28,900 nucleotides of DNA from a virus: IMG/VR virus record IMGVR_UViG_3300025168_000455, positions 1 through 28,900 of that record; one strand, written 5' to 3'. Shown piece by piece: positions 6,298 to 13,567 of the stretch. Under the pieces are notes generated by a model. The model ran no database searches. It worked only from the letters and a program-made list of their open reading frames with translations, and was not told where the DNA came from. Each line of letters starts with the position of its first letter. Position 1 is the stretch's first letter. The translations under genes and the position numbers were made by a program.

Positions 6298-8388
6298 TTA
6301 TTGGTTAATACCTTGCATACCCATTCCTCCCATGTTGGCAGGCTGTGTGCCTACCTTACCTATTTGGGCGTTCTGAGCTTGTTGTTGCATAAATGTATAC
6401 TGACCAATGTATTTTTCTAAACGAGCCTTAAATGCTTCATCAGATTGTAATCGTTCTGCAATGTCAGGCTGCTGAGTGTATTGCTTCAGCACTTGCATTG
6501 CTACTTGACCACCGTTTGGTCTTGCAGGCATTTCTATACCAGCAAATATCTTAGCTAAATCATCCGTAACATTCTTAACCATTTCTTGTTGAGCTTGTTT
6601 ACCAGGTTGTAAAATGCTATCAGCAAGTATAGGGTCAATAGAGTTAGCTACTGTTTCCAATAGAGCATCCATATTTATGCGTCCGCTTCTATCCAGCTGT
6701 GTCAACGATACCAATGATTGTAGTTTTTTCTCTTGAGTATCTTTGTCTGTACTTAATACATCGTAAGAAACAATGATGTCGTAATTTTCGTTCGGGTCTC
6801 CCTTTGAAAATTTCTGTGGGTCTGCTGCACCTGTTACTTTAAAAAATACTTCATCGGGTCCAAATCGCTGGAAGCATTTCCAAGTCATTCGCAACACTTC
6901 GGCAGCATGGTTTAAGAATTTGTCTATTAAAAATTGCCTGCGAACTGGTGCTAATGGATTTTCAAAGTCTAATCCTACTAGCGCGTCTGCTTGCATTTCC
7001 AAGGTTCTTTCTATTTCTATAGAGCCTTGGTTGATTTGCGGAGCAGGAGCAAAGTCTAAGTCGCCCTTTCTTCTGTAAGGAATCATTCTACCAGGTCCCC
7101 AATCTGTAGGAGCTTGTCCTACTGGGTGCAATATAGGCGGAAGTGTAGCAATGCTGTTTCTGTCTATACGAGAATCGCGTTCTACCTTTACTTGATTCTG
7201 AATACCTCTAAGAATATCTGGGACAGTCATTGTATCGTACAATCTTTTGCTGTCTTCGGATAGCTTAGTTACTACTACAGGATAATCCTCGTAGCCATTA
7301 AGCAATTCAAACTTGGCAAACGCAGGTGCTTCTTCGTTACCAGTAAAGTTTTTGTGAAATACAGTGCAGTAAATGCCTTCTGAACCATCTTCATCATCGA
7401 ATAACCTTTGATAGCCATAAACGATTTCAACCAAATCATCTGATTCGTATATTTCGTCGCTGCTAGAGTTACTGCGTCGGCCTTCATTATCTCTTTCTAG
7501 GGAGTCTATGTTTACGCCTCTGTAATTTTCTATCATGTAATCAACAAAGTTTTGGTCCCATCCGTCTGTAACCACTTTGTTTTCTAACTCTTGGGCTGTA
7601 TAGTAAGTTCTCCAAAAGCAATAAGGGGATTTCTGTGGGTCAGTAACATAGCTAGGAAAGAAAAAGTCTCCGTCGGGTGCAAGTGTTTTAACCTCTGGCG
7701 CATCTACTTGCCGTCTTACTGTAGGCAATTCTGTAGAACCAGTTTCTCCTAGTTCTTTAATTGCTTTCTTGGCTCTTGCACTGTTAACACCAGGGAATGT
7801 ACTAATTAATAAACTCTGTGCTACCTCGGTATCTCCACCTTCGGTAATAATCTGTGCCATCTCTGGAGATACTTGAGCTATCTGTTCTAAGCTAATCGCT
7901 TGCAAAAACTTTCTGTCTTCGCGTTGCCACCCTACATAAGTAACTAAGATGCCGCGTTCTAACAAATAGTTAGCACCAAGCTCCATCTCTTTCTTAAACC
8001 TAGGGATGTATCCGCTGGATACCATCCATTTTAAAAAGCCCGAAACCGTTTTGGCTCTAGCTAAGTCTTTAGAGTTAACAGGGAATGCCTTTACGTTTGC
8101 ACGACTAAGGCTAGAAACAAACATAGAAACTAATCGTGTTATACGTTCGTCAATTACGTGGGACTCAATGTCAGAAGCACCTTCCCAAGGAAAGGCATCG
8201 GCTCCGTGTTTTCTGTGGTCGCGGCTTTTGCCAGGCCACCAATTTCTCCTTTCGTCGTAGCTACTACGGCAAAGGTCAAAATAATACTCCAGCTCTGTAA
8301 CAGTTTTGCTGTAAGCGTATCTTAAAGTTTTTACATCTGGCTCTTTACTTACATAAGTAAGAGATTTAGAAATTTCAGCGTTTTCCAT
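6298..8388 (-). CDS. Portal (head-tail connector) protein
   Basis: A 696 aa protein, in the size range of P22-type portals. The early part holds a WWPGKSRDHRKHG and FPWEGASDIESHVIDERI segment, then RFKKEMELGANYLLERGILV, typical of phage portal N-terminal domains. The centre includes DILRGIQNQVKVERDSRIDR, and the C-terminal tail is Gln-rich (MQQQAQNAQIGKV, GGMGMQGINQ), consistent with a helical barrel. It follows the terminase and a 125 aa gene and precedes the scaffold, the classical packaging order. Portals form the 12-mer vertex through which DNA enters and leaves. The start ATG at 8388 has no obvious SD. Confidence 0.88.
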   Translation of the reverse strand: MENAEISKSLTYVSKEPDVKTLRYAYSKTVTELEYYFDLCRSSYDERRNWWPGKSRDHRKHGADAFPWEGASDIESHVIDERITRLVSMFVSSLSRANVKAFPVNSKDLARAKTVSGFLKWMVSSGYIPRFKKEMELGANYLLERGILVTYVGWQREDRKFLQAISLEQIAQVSPEMAQIITEGGDTEVAQSLLISTFPGVNSARAKKAIKELGETGSTELPTVRRQVDAPEVKTLAPDGDFFFPSYVTDPQKSPYCFWRTYYTAQELENKVVTDGWDQNFVDYMIENYRGVNIDSLERDNEGRRSNSSSDEIYESDDLVEIVYGYQRLFDDEDGSEGIYCTVFHKNFTGNEEAPAFAKFELLNGYEDYPVVVTKLSEDSKRLYDTMTVPDILRGIQNQVKVERDSRIDRNSIATLPPILHPVGQAPTDWGPGRMIPYRRKGDLDFAPAPQINQGSIEIERTLEMQADALVGLDFENPLAPVRRQFLIDKFLNHAAEVLRMTWKCFQRFGPDEVFFKVTGAADPQKFSKGDPNENYDIIVSYDVLSTDKDTQEKKLQSLVSLTQLDRSGRINMDALLETVANSIDPILADSILQPGKQAQQEMVKNVTDDLAKIFAGIEMPARPNGGQVAMQVLKQYTQQPDIAERLQSDEAFKARLEKYIGQYTFMQQQAQNAQIGKVGTQPANMGGMGMQGINQ

Positions 8389-8407
8389 TACAAGGTATTA
8401 TAGCACA

Positions 8408-8785
8408 TCAATCAACAATGGGTGCAGGTATCCATTTGAATTTAGTTTCTTCCCCAGAATTATCTGCTTCGATGTAAACATATTTGTCCATAAAACTTTT
8501 ATTAAGCATTCTAGCAGGTATAGAAACCACAACCCTTTTAACCATTTCTTTTACATATACATAAATGTACCTAGGGTTAGGCGCTGTACCTATAACTCTG
8601 CCTCTGTAAACCTGTGGGATAGGTACATAGCTATCAATAATATCTTGCCCAGCTTCGTTAACCCAAGTATTTTTACCCTTTCCGCTGAGCATATCTTCCT
8701 CTAGTTGTAATGTAGCAATTTCCATTGCTTCATCAAAAGACACTCCCATGTCTTCTGCTATTTCTTTTAGTTTACGTTTTGGCAT
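8408..8785 (-). CDS. Hypothetical protein with IF2-N-like helical start (125 aa)
   Basis: Residues 3-24 (KRKLKEIAEDMGVSFDEAME) look like the small helical module at the start of bacterial initiation factor 2 and some DNA-binding helix-turn-helix domains. The second half is beta-rich (RGRVIGTAPNPRYIYVYV, KRVVVSIPARML, KYVYIEAD). It is coupled to the terminase by a TAATG overlap. A packaging accessory or DNA-binding role fits both the context and the N-terminal helix pair but is inferred. No full family was recognised. Confidence 0.7.
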   Translation of the reverse strand: MPKRKLKEIAEDMGVSFDEAMEIATLQLEEDMLSGKGKNTWVNEAGQDIIDSYVPIPQVYRGRVIGTAPNPRYIYVYVKEMVKRVVVSIPARMLNKSFMDKYVYIEADNSGEETKFKWIPAPIVD

Positions 8786-10440
8786 TAGTATCCACCCTTT
8801 CCTCTACTTGTAGCGCCCAAATCTCTTTTGTCAAGGTGGTCGGGTCCTTCGCCTCCATTTGCCATACGCAAGTATCTAAGCGCATCAAAGAAGTCTTTTA
8901 GGGCTTCGTCGGCCTTTCCCTTAGAATTATAATTTATAATACTATCAATTAAATTACCGCAATCCTTATGTATATAACATATAGGTTTGTTTGCTGCATC
9001 TACTGCTTCATTAGGATTATAGTTAAACCAATCGTCTAAAGCAGATATACCAATGTCCTCTTGCCTGCCGTCAGAAGGTATAAAGTTCATATCAAAATCA
9101 TCAAAAGAGGTAAACAAGTCCTCATTGTTTTCGTTTTCCCTAGCAAAATACCGCGAATCACCTATGCGTTCTATAACTGTTATGCCAAGGTCACTCTCTA
9201 TTTCCTTGAATAACTTTGCATATCCTTCCACGTTGTACCCAATCTTTTTAGCTGCTGGTCCATATCGCCACTTCGGGTCGCCAAAAATAGCCCATTCCCC
9301 ATAGCTATCTCTATCGGGGAACTCTTTCCGAATAAAGATTTCTCCTTTTCTATTAACAGCAGCCCATAGAGCAACATAGTTTCTGGCTCCTGCTGGGTCG
9401 ACCACTTGATAACAAGAATACCTTTTTGGGTCCGTAATATTAGGGAAGGTGTATCCGTATTTGTTTTTTGTTTCTGATAGTACATTAACTTCTGTGTTAA
9501 ACAATGGAAGCAAAGAAGTCATTGATTTAACAGGAACTCCGTATGCACGAACCATAATCTCGTCTTCGTGCCTGCCTCTAAGGTCTTTAGCTATTCTATC
9601 ATAACCTCCAAATGGATTCTCGTCTGAATGCAGATATACAATGCTCGCGTCTCTGCCAGGGCTGTACTGCTCTATAGGCACCTCCTTGTTTATCAGTTCC
9701 GCGTGCCGTGTCTGCTTGGTCTCTGCGTTCTTTAGATACTCAGCAATGAAAGGGGTATAGCCATCAATAGGGGTAAAACCTATAAGCAACTTAGAATCCC
9801 TAGTAGCCAATCTGAATCGCAAGGTATTTACTAGCGCTGCGTCCCCAAGGTACTCATCTAGCCAAGCCCCTATGTTTTTACTGTCTGGGTTCTTGAAGCC
9901 GAACTCAAAACCTTCTAAGATAGTTTGATTGTTGCTGAACTGCGTATATGTCTTAAAGTCTACTCTGGTCTTAGTATCTGGAAAAATAAACGACTGCCCA
10001 GTAAATCCATTCTGCATAGAGTAATTAATGTAACCCTCTGTACTCTTAGTCTTTCTTCTAAACTCCTTAGGCATCATATCCCACATAGCTTTCTGCTGAA
10101 CCTTTATACTGGTATCTATGTTCTGCGAAAAACAAATAATGTGACCCTCCATGTTTTCAGTCACTGCTTTCATTATAAGCTTAGCGCAGCCCGTGGTCTT
10201 ACCACTTCTATTACCACCTAGGACTAGGCATTCATTATAATCTTCAAGACCCTTGTATATGCGCTTCCAACCATCTAGGTCAAAGCCGTACCTTACAGGG
10301 TCTTCCTCCGAGGCGCGAATCCGACCTTCGTGAGCATCGTACAATGATTTTAAAAGCTTAGGGTCATTCTCCCCTAGGATTACAATCTCTTTGTCAGTAG
10401 GAGGGCTTAGAATAGGATGCGGAGTAAAGCTAAGTTCCAT
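8785..10440 (-). CDS. terL: Terminase large subunit (DNA-packaging motor)
   Basis: 551 aa, the normal size for TerL. The N-terminal ATPase has a Walker A GGNRSGKT at residues 75-82, a Walker B-type AWLDEYLG at about 192-199 (Asp195, Glu196) and an LLIGFTPIDG coupling motif at 218-227. The C-terminal RNase-H-like nuclease begins at VVDPAG (Asp348) with a further acidic ERIGDSRY (Asp428). It pumps DNA into the prohead through the portal and cuts the concatemer. The ATG at 10440 overlaps the end of the small upstream frame by 11 bp. The cutting mode cannot be told from this alone. Confidence 0.93.
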   Translation of the reverse strand: MELSFTPHPILSPPTDKEIVILGENDPKLLKSLYDAHEGRIRASEEDPVRYGFDLDGWKRIYKGLEDYNECLVLGGNRSGKTTGCAKLIMKAVTENMEGHIICFSQNIDTSIKVQQKAMWDMMPKEFRRKTKSTEGYINYSMQNGFTGQSFIFPDTKTRVDFKTYTQFSNNQTILEGFEFGFKNPDSKNIGAWLDEYLGDAALVNTLRFRLATRDSKLLIGFTPIDGYTPFIAEYLKNAETKQTRHAELINKEVPIEQYSPGRDASIVYLHSDENPFGGYDRIAKDLRGRHEDEIMVRAYGVPVKSMTSLLPLFNTEVNVLSETKNKYGYTFPNITDPKRYSCYQVVDPAGARNYVALWAAVNRKGEIFIRKEFPDRDSYGEWAIFGDPKWRYGPAAKKIGYNVEGYAKLFKEIESDLGITVIERIGDSRYFARENENNEDLFTSFDDFDMNFIPSDGRQEDIGISALDDWFNYNPNEAVDAANKPICYIHKDCGNLIDSIINYNSKGKADEALKDFFDALRYLRMANGGEGPDHLDKRDLGATSRGKGGY

Positions 10441-10681
10441 TATCTTCTTCGTCGTCTACCTCAGCGTCTTCCCAGATTATCATATCTATGTCATCCTTGT
10501 TCATCTCCGCTACAGTCTCCCTGCATAAAGTCTTACCTATGTAGTAATTAGTATAATCATACTTCAATGAATCAGTTTCATCTATTACTACTATAGTCCA
10601 GTTAGGAAAATGCTCAGATAAAATAGCCCTAGCTTTTTCAAAAGCCTCTTCCTCTGCGTCTGACATCTTATTCCTCTGCAT
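10430..10681 (-). CDS. Small acidic hypothetical protein between terminase genes (77-83 aa)
   Basis: Acidic, with FPNWTIVVIDETDS in the centre and a C-terminal IDMIIWEDAEVDDEED. Two starts are credible. ATG 10681 has a strong GGAGGT 5 bases upstream, inside the end of the small-terminase gene. ATG 10666 (MSDAEEEAF) has AGAGGA and begins 1 bp after the upstream stop, which is the more usual spacing. It overlaps terL by 11 bp. Its sandwich position suggests a packaging accessory, but there is no motif to support a function. Confidence 0.6.
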   Translation of the reverse strand: MQRNKMSDAEEEAFEKARAILSEHFPNWTIVVIDETDSLKYDYTNYYIGKTLCRETVAEMNKDDIDMIIWEDAEVDDEEDNGT

Positions 10682-11210
10682 CTATTACCTCCGCTTCTAT
10701 TATTCTCAGCCTTTCCTTGGCTGCTTGGATTGTTTCTTCGTAGTCTTCCTGGGTTACTACCGTTCTGCTCTCAGTTATTGAACTAGCTTCGCCCCTTGCT
10801 GTCAAGGCTTGCCTTGCTGAGTTTGCTTTAGCAATGCTTATCTCCTTAATATCCCTAGGCGTAGGCTCATATTCGCCCGTATGTATGCGTCCACGGACGC
10901 TATCTACTATATCTTCCTCTAAACTTTCTAGGTTTACATAGCTTCTAGCCGCTAATTGCCCGCCAATCTCTCTGAACTTGTTCTTGTAGTCAGCGTAATC
11001 TACCAATACATTGATGATTGTACCACGGTCATAGCCGTATTTGCGTATCATAGCCGTCTGCGAGACCCCAAGTGAGTATAAATATAGTATATGCGCCACC
11101 TTTTCGGGGTTATGACGAGACAAACTCTTGGCTTTCATAAGCTCTTTATCGTCAGCAACTTCTATAATCGCTTGTTTTATCTCTGCTTCTAAGTCCGCTT
11201 TAGCACTCAT
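10668..11210 (-). CDS. terS: Terminase small subunit
   Basis: 180 aa. An N-terminal helix-turn-helix is visible at about residues 42-72 (YLYSLGVSQTAMIRKYGYDR then GTIINVLVDY), a DNA-recognition module typical of small terminases. The middle contains a helical oligomerisation-type region (DIKEISIAKANSARQAL) and the end is acidic (IEAEVIDAEE). It is the first gene of the leftward late operon, one gene ahead of terL. It would recognise the packaging site and load TerL. The assignment is from HTH, size and position, since small terminases diverge strongly in sequence. Confidence 0.78.
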   Translation of the reverse strand: MSAKADLEAEIKQAIIEVADDKELMKAKSLSRHNPEKVAHILYLYSLGVSQTAMIRKYGYDRGTIINVLVDYADYKNKFREIGGQLAARSYVNLESLEEDIVDSVRGRIHTGEYEPTPRDIKEISIAKANSARQALTARGEASSITESRTVVTQEDYEETIQAAKERLRIIEAEVIDAEE

Positions 11211-11243
11211 CTGTTAATTTTCTCACATGCATCTGCTAATTTT
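11208..11243. repeat. Direct repeat at terminase start, 22 bp period
   Basis: CATCTGTTAATTTT at 11208-11221 and CATCTGCTAATTTT at 11230-11243 differ by one base and are offset by 22 bp, two helical turns. Read on the minus strand, each is an AAAATTA(A/G)CAGATG start context. The inner copy holds the terminase ATG. The outer opens a 10-codon frame (MHVRKLTDEC) that ends just inside the terminase gene. Confidence 0.7.
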
Positions 11244-11254
11244 AACAGACCTAT

Positions 11255-11275
11255 ACCATACAAGAACCATACAAG
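11255..11275. repeat. ACCATACAAG direct repeat over promoter -10
   Basis: ACCATACAAG occurs at 11255-11264 and again at 11266-11275, perfect copies with an 11 bp offset, so both sites lie on the same DNA face. They overlap the -10 area of the leftward promoter candidate, the right place for a regulator of late transcription. The regulator is unknown. Confidence 0.6.
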
Positions 11276-11297
11276 TATATAAGGACTCAAATGTCAA
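11269..11297 (-). promoter_or_regulatory. Leftward (late operon) promoter candidate
   Basis: On the minus strand a perfect -35 TTGACA (11292-11297) lies 17 bp from a TTGTAT (11269-11274). A closer TATACT sits at only 12 bp spacing. Transcription would start about 50 bases before the small-terminase ATG. It is the only good -35 hexamer in the divergent region facing the late genes. The -10 is weak, suggesting that an activator or the overlapping repeats are involved. Confidence 0.45.
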
Positions 11298-11300
11298 TAG

Positions 11301-11329
11301 CCCCTTGAGCTTTCCAAATTTTTAAGGGG
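11301..11329. other. Hairpin CCCCTT/AAGGGG beside late promoter
   Basis: CCCCTT (11301-11306) pairs with AAGGGG (11324-11329). With G-T wobbles the stem can extend to 9 bp around an AT-rich loop. It lies a few bases upstream of the -35 on the late side and is not followed by a T-run in either direction, so it is not a standard terminator. It could be a protein-binding or mRNA element. Confidence 0.45.
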
Positions 11330-11334
11330 TCAAT

Positions 11335-11449
11335 TATATATATATATAAAACGACGCTTCGGAAATTTAGGCCCCCGCCCCCCCATACACGCGCACGCAC
11401 GCAGGTATAATGACGCGCGCGGAGTAAACACCCAGGCACGCGCGACTGT
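11335..11449. other. AT run, C-tract and CG-rich alternating island
   Basis: A TATATATATATA run (from about 11335) is followed by a C-tract (GCCCCCGCCCCCCC, 11371-11384). Then comes an island of alternating purine-pyrimidine steps rich in CG (for example ACGCGCACGCACGCA and GACGCGCGCGGA) to about 11446, with an isolated TATAAT at 11406-11411 that lacks a good -35. CG-rich alternating DNA is prone to the Z form, and the sharp shift from an otherwise AT-rich genome is unusual. Confidence 0.6.
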
Positions 11450-11545
11450 TTGTACATGATGGGCCTTTTTTTTACACGATTGAGAATGCATCATTTCACC
11501 CAGGTTAAGTCTCTCAATTAATGGTTCGGTTTTAGTGTGGTTTCC

Positions 11546-11619
11546 TTGCCAGCATTTGCAGTTGCTTGCAGTTGCTTGCGAGTGTTTGCAGTTGCTTGCG
11601 AGTGTTTGCAGTCAATTGC
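11546..11619. repeat. TTGC box array with exact 10 bp period
   Basis: TTGC begins at 11546, 11556, 11566, 11576, 11586, 11596, 11606 and 11616: eight boxes, each 10 bp apart. Extra TTGC copies lie at 11562, 11572 and 11592. Within the array GTTGCTTGCGAGTGTTTGCA (11571-11590) is repeated exactly at 11591-11610. All main boxes face the same side of the helix, as in iterons or arrays for a cooperative DNA-binding protein. It lies 110 bp before the first early gene, so an origin or an early-promoter control site are the leading readings. Confidence 0.85.
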
Positions 11620-11729
11620 GGCAATTGGCCATGCTTTACAACCTAATGTTTATGCGGGCTAGAGAAGAAAATGCAGTTTTTTTAAAATAAATCTTGTTTT
11701 TTAAATAAAAGTATGATTTATTGTTAATC

Positions 11730-11957
11730 ATGAACATAAATCAAATGCAAAATGAAAACACTCAAGCTTTTAAACTACGCGTGAAAAAGCTTTTACAAGA
11801 TGACAGTTTAGACAACTACGAATTAAACCGCAAATTAAATCATTTAGACAATTTATTAAATACATTGCATAAATATGATTTAATCAGTGACAATCAATTA
11901 AGCCACCTGGACGGGTGGTTCTTTGACATAAAAGAAAACGCTCACTCAAACATTTAA
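11730..11957 (+). CDS. Hypothetical early protein (75 aa)
   Basis: The start is ATG 11730 (MNINQMQNENTQAFKLRV). A TTG at 11721 is the only longer alternative. Helical and polar, with KKLLQDDSLDNYELNRKLNH and LDNLLNTLHKYDLISDNQLS, so probably a small all-alpha protein; the end contains HLDGWFFDIKENA. It is the first gene of the rightward operon after the control region. First early genes often counteract or redirect host functions, but there is no evidence of that here. Family not recognised. Confidence 0.65.
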   Translation: MNINQMQNENTQAFKLRVKKLLQDDSLDNYELNRKLNHLDNLLNTLHKYDLISDNQLSHLDGWFFDIKENAHSNI

Positions 11958-11983
11958 TAAAACCAAATAAAATAAATAGAAAT

Positions 11984-12100
11984 ATGAGTAAATTTAATAA
12001 AATAATTGAAAGCGCCTTTTATCGGCCCGCAATAATTGCATTTACGATAATCACCATTGCAGCGGCAGCAGCAGTTTTAACAATCTTAGAAAATCTTTAA
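11984..12100 (+). CDS. Small membrane protein (38 aa)
   Basis: A 38-codon frame begins MSKFNKIIESAFYRPAI and is followed by one hydrophobic helix (IAFTIITIAAAAAVLTIL, about residues 17-34). The leader AATAAATAGAAATATG has no SD but matches the A-rich context of neighbouring early genes. Short N-terminal basic stretch plus one TM gives a likely N-in orientation. It is too short to classify. Confidence 0.5.
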   Translation: MSKFNKIIESAFYRPAIIAFTIITIAAAAAVLTILENL

Positions 12101-12120
12101 TAAAAACTAATAAAATAAAA

Positions 12121-12360
12121 ATGAAATTTGATAACATATTCGGCTACTATAGCCACGAAACAAAAGAAGCCGTTATTTATGACGGCCGTAAAAACACCCG
12201 TATTTATTACGCTATTATTAACGGTAAGGAAAGAAAATTGCCTAACGGCGGGTTTTCAATTCCTACGCTTTACCGCAAAAAAGTAACGTTTGAGACATAC
12301 AAACGCAATTTTAATAAATTTTGCAATGCAGCGGACGCGGACGAAAGGGAGGCAAAATGA
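12121..12360 (+). CDS. Hypothetical protein (79 aa)
   Basis: Begins MKFDNIFGYYSHETKEAVIY with alternating beta-type segments (AVIYDGRKNTRIYYAIING) and a basic FETYKRNFNKFCNAADADER end. The leader AATAAAATAAAAATG lacks SD. The stop overlaps the ATG of the Gp88-like gene (ATGA), so the two are translationally coupled and may share a function. No family recognised. Confidence 0.65.
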   Translation: MKFDNIFGYYSHETKEAVIYDGRKNTRIYYAIINGKERKLPNGGFSIPTLYRKKVTFETYKRNFNKFCNAADADEREAK

Positions 12361-13220
12361 ATAGGCAACACGCAATTTTGTTTGTAAAAAATATTGATAA
12401 TCTTAAAAAGACTAAATCTCTTTTAAAAGATATCATTTTAAACGATAAGCCAGGCTGGCAACGCTACGCGGGAAAGCTGTTGGAATATATTGACAGCGGC
12501 TTTAATGGCAAGGCGGCTTTTTCTATAATTGCGGCTAAAGGAAATAAAAAACTTCCTTTTTATGCTTTTTCAAGTTTAGCGCTTGCCGATTGTCCAGGCG
12601 CTGGAGATTGCAAGAAGTTTTGCTATTCTTTAAAAGCCTGGCGATATCCTGCCGCTTTCTTTAGACAGCTGCAAAACAGTTTATTGCTAAGGTATAAACC
12701 GCAGGTAATTAAAAACGCTTTTTACGCAGTACCAGAAAACAAAACATTGCGTTTATTTGTTGACGGTGACTTTAACAGCGTCGAAACATTGCGTTTCTTT
12801 ATGGATTTATGCAAGGCCCGCAAAGATTTAAACGTTTACGGCTATTCAAAAAGTTGGAAAATCTTTTTACAATTAAACGCAACGGGCTATGATTGGCCGT
12901 CAAACTATTTGACAAACGCAAGCAGCGGCAGCATTTACGCAGGGACGGGGCTTCAAAATGCTTTTTTAAAGTTGCCAGTTGTCCGCGGTTCGTTTGATGC
13001 TGTAAAGGTTGAAAAGCGTTTTATTGATTCTAGAGCATACCAAGACAAAACGCAGCCTTTGTCTAAAGAATATCGGGCAACCGTTGCCAAAATATTAAAA
13101 AACGCGGGCGGGCGCGGGTTTGCTTGTCCTGGTAATTGCGGAAACTGTTTGCCAGCAGGGAGGCATGCTTGCGGCTCTAAACAATTTGCGGGCGTTTCTA
13201 TCGGAATAGGCGTGCATTAA
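12357..13220 (+). CDS. Gp88-like cysteine-cluster protein (287 aa)
   Basis: The start is ATG 12357, with AAAGGGAGG just upstream. The signature ALADCPGAGDCKKFCYS (residues about 63-79), followed by AWRYPAAFFRQLQNSLLL, matches the pattern of the phage/plasmid Gene-product-88 family (Pfam GP88), in which Cys residues follow a CPG motif. A second cluster, CPGNCGNCLPAGRHACG, sits near the C-terminus (about 261-277). Eight conserved-looking Cys suggest an iron-sulfur or zinc site. The biochemical role of the family is, to my knowledge, not settled. Central VDGDFNSVETLRFFMD and YGYSKSWK strands look enzymatic. It is coupled to the 79 aa gene. Confidence 0.7.
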   Translation: MNRQHAILFVKNIDNLKKTKSLLKDIILNDKPGWQRYAGKLLEYIDSGFNGKAAFSIIAAKGNKKLPFYAFSSLALADCPGAGDCKKFCYSLKAWRYPAAFFRQLQNSLLLRYKPQVIKNAFYAVPENKTLRLFVDGDFNSVETLRFFMDLCKARKDLNVYGYSKSWKIFLQLNATGYDWPSNYLTNASSGSIYAGTGLQNAFLKLPVVRGSFDAVKVEKRFIDSRAYQDKTQPLSKEYRATVAKILKNAGGRGFACPGNCGNCLPAGRHACGSKQFAGVSIGIGVH

Positions 13221-13240
13221 TAAACAACAAATAAATAAAT

Positions 13241-13429
13241 ATGAAAATAAAGCAATTAGTTAGAGAACTACAAAACTACTCAAATGACACACAAATAACA
13301 TTTAAACTTATTGAAGATAAACACGACGAAACCCAGGACAAAAAAATAACTTGGGTCGGAGCAATCGACACTTCGCTTTTAAATAGTAATGAATCTCGGG
13401 TCGATATTGGTTTAATAATAAATAAATAA
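13241..13429 (+). CDS. Hypothetical protein (62 aa)
   Basis: MKIKQLVRELQNYSNDTQIT starts a small protein in the style of short phage frames that begin with a (L/V)xELxxYxxD helix and then a beta strand (FKLIEDKH, KITWVGAIDT). The A-rich AAATAAATAAATATG leader is shared with neighbours. It probably folds as one helix plus a few strands. Function unknown. Confidence 0.6.
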   Translation: MKIKQLVRELQNYSNDTQITFKLIEDKHDETQDKKITWVGAIDTSLLNSNESRVDIGLIINK

Positions 13430-13431
13430 AT

Positions 13432-13566
13432 ATGAATAAATTAAAATATAATCCTAAAGAAACGAAAGAAGACAAGTTTGAGAAAATCTATTCTCAGCTT
13501 TTAGAAAAGAAAATGTTTAGAGAAGCAGTAAAACAAAATAAATTAAAGTTTATAATAATTAAATAA
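13432..13566 (+). CDS. Small basic protein (44 aa)
   Basis: A 44-codon frame begins MNKLKYNPKETKEDKFEKIY and ends LKFIIIK. It is Lys-rich and mostly helical. It starts 2 bp after the previous stop, with the AATAAATAAATATG leader, and stops 1 bp before the next gene, so it fits the packed operon. No motif is visible. Confidence 0.5.
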   Translation: MNKLKYNPKETKEDKFEKIYSQLLEKKMFREAVKQNKLKFIIIK

Positions 13567-13567
13567 A

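Larger units (their letters stand above)
11211..11729. other. Divergent control region, no protein gene
   Basis: This 519 bp stretch separates leftward late genes from rightward early genes and has no convincing frame beyond a 10-codon leader. It holds two sets of direct repeats, a leftward promoter candidate, a CCCCTTGAG...TTTAAGGGG hairpin, a (TA)n run, a C-tract, a CG-rich island, a 7 bp inverted repeat ATTGAGA/TCTCAAT (11479-11485 and 11512-11518), the TTGC array and a CAATTG-CGG-CAATTG element (11613-11627). A rightward promoter must exist here or close to 11640-11725, but no confident hexamer pair was found. Such a region is a natural site for an origin and the early/late switch. Confidence 0.75.

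Noticed and set aside
11406-11411. TATAAT as rightward early promoter
   Set aside because: No acceptable -35 at 16-18 bp, and it lies inside the CG island over 300 bp from the first gene; not listed as a promoter.
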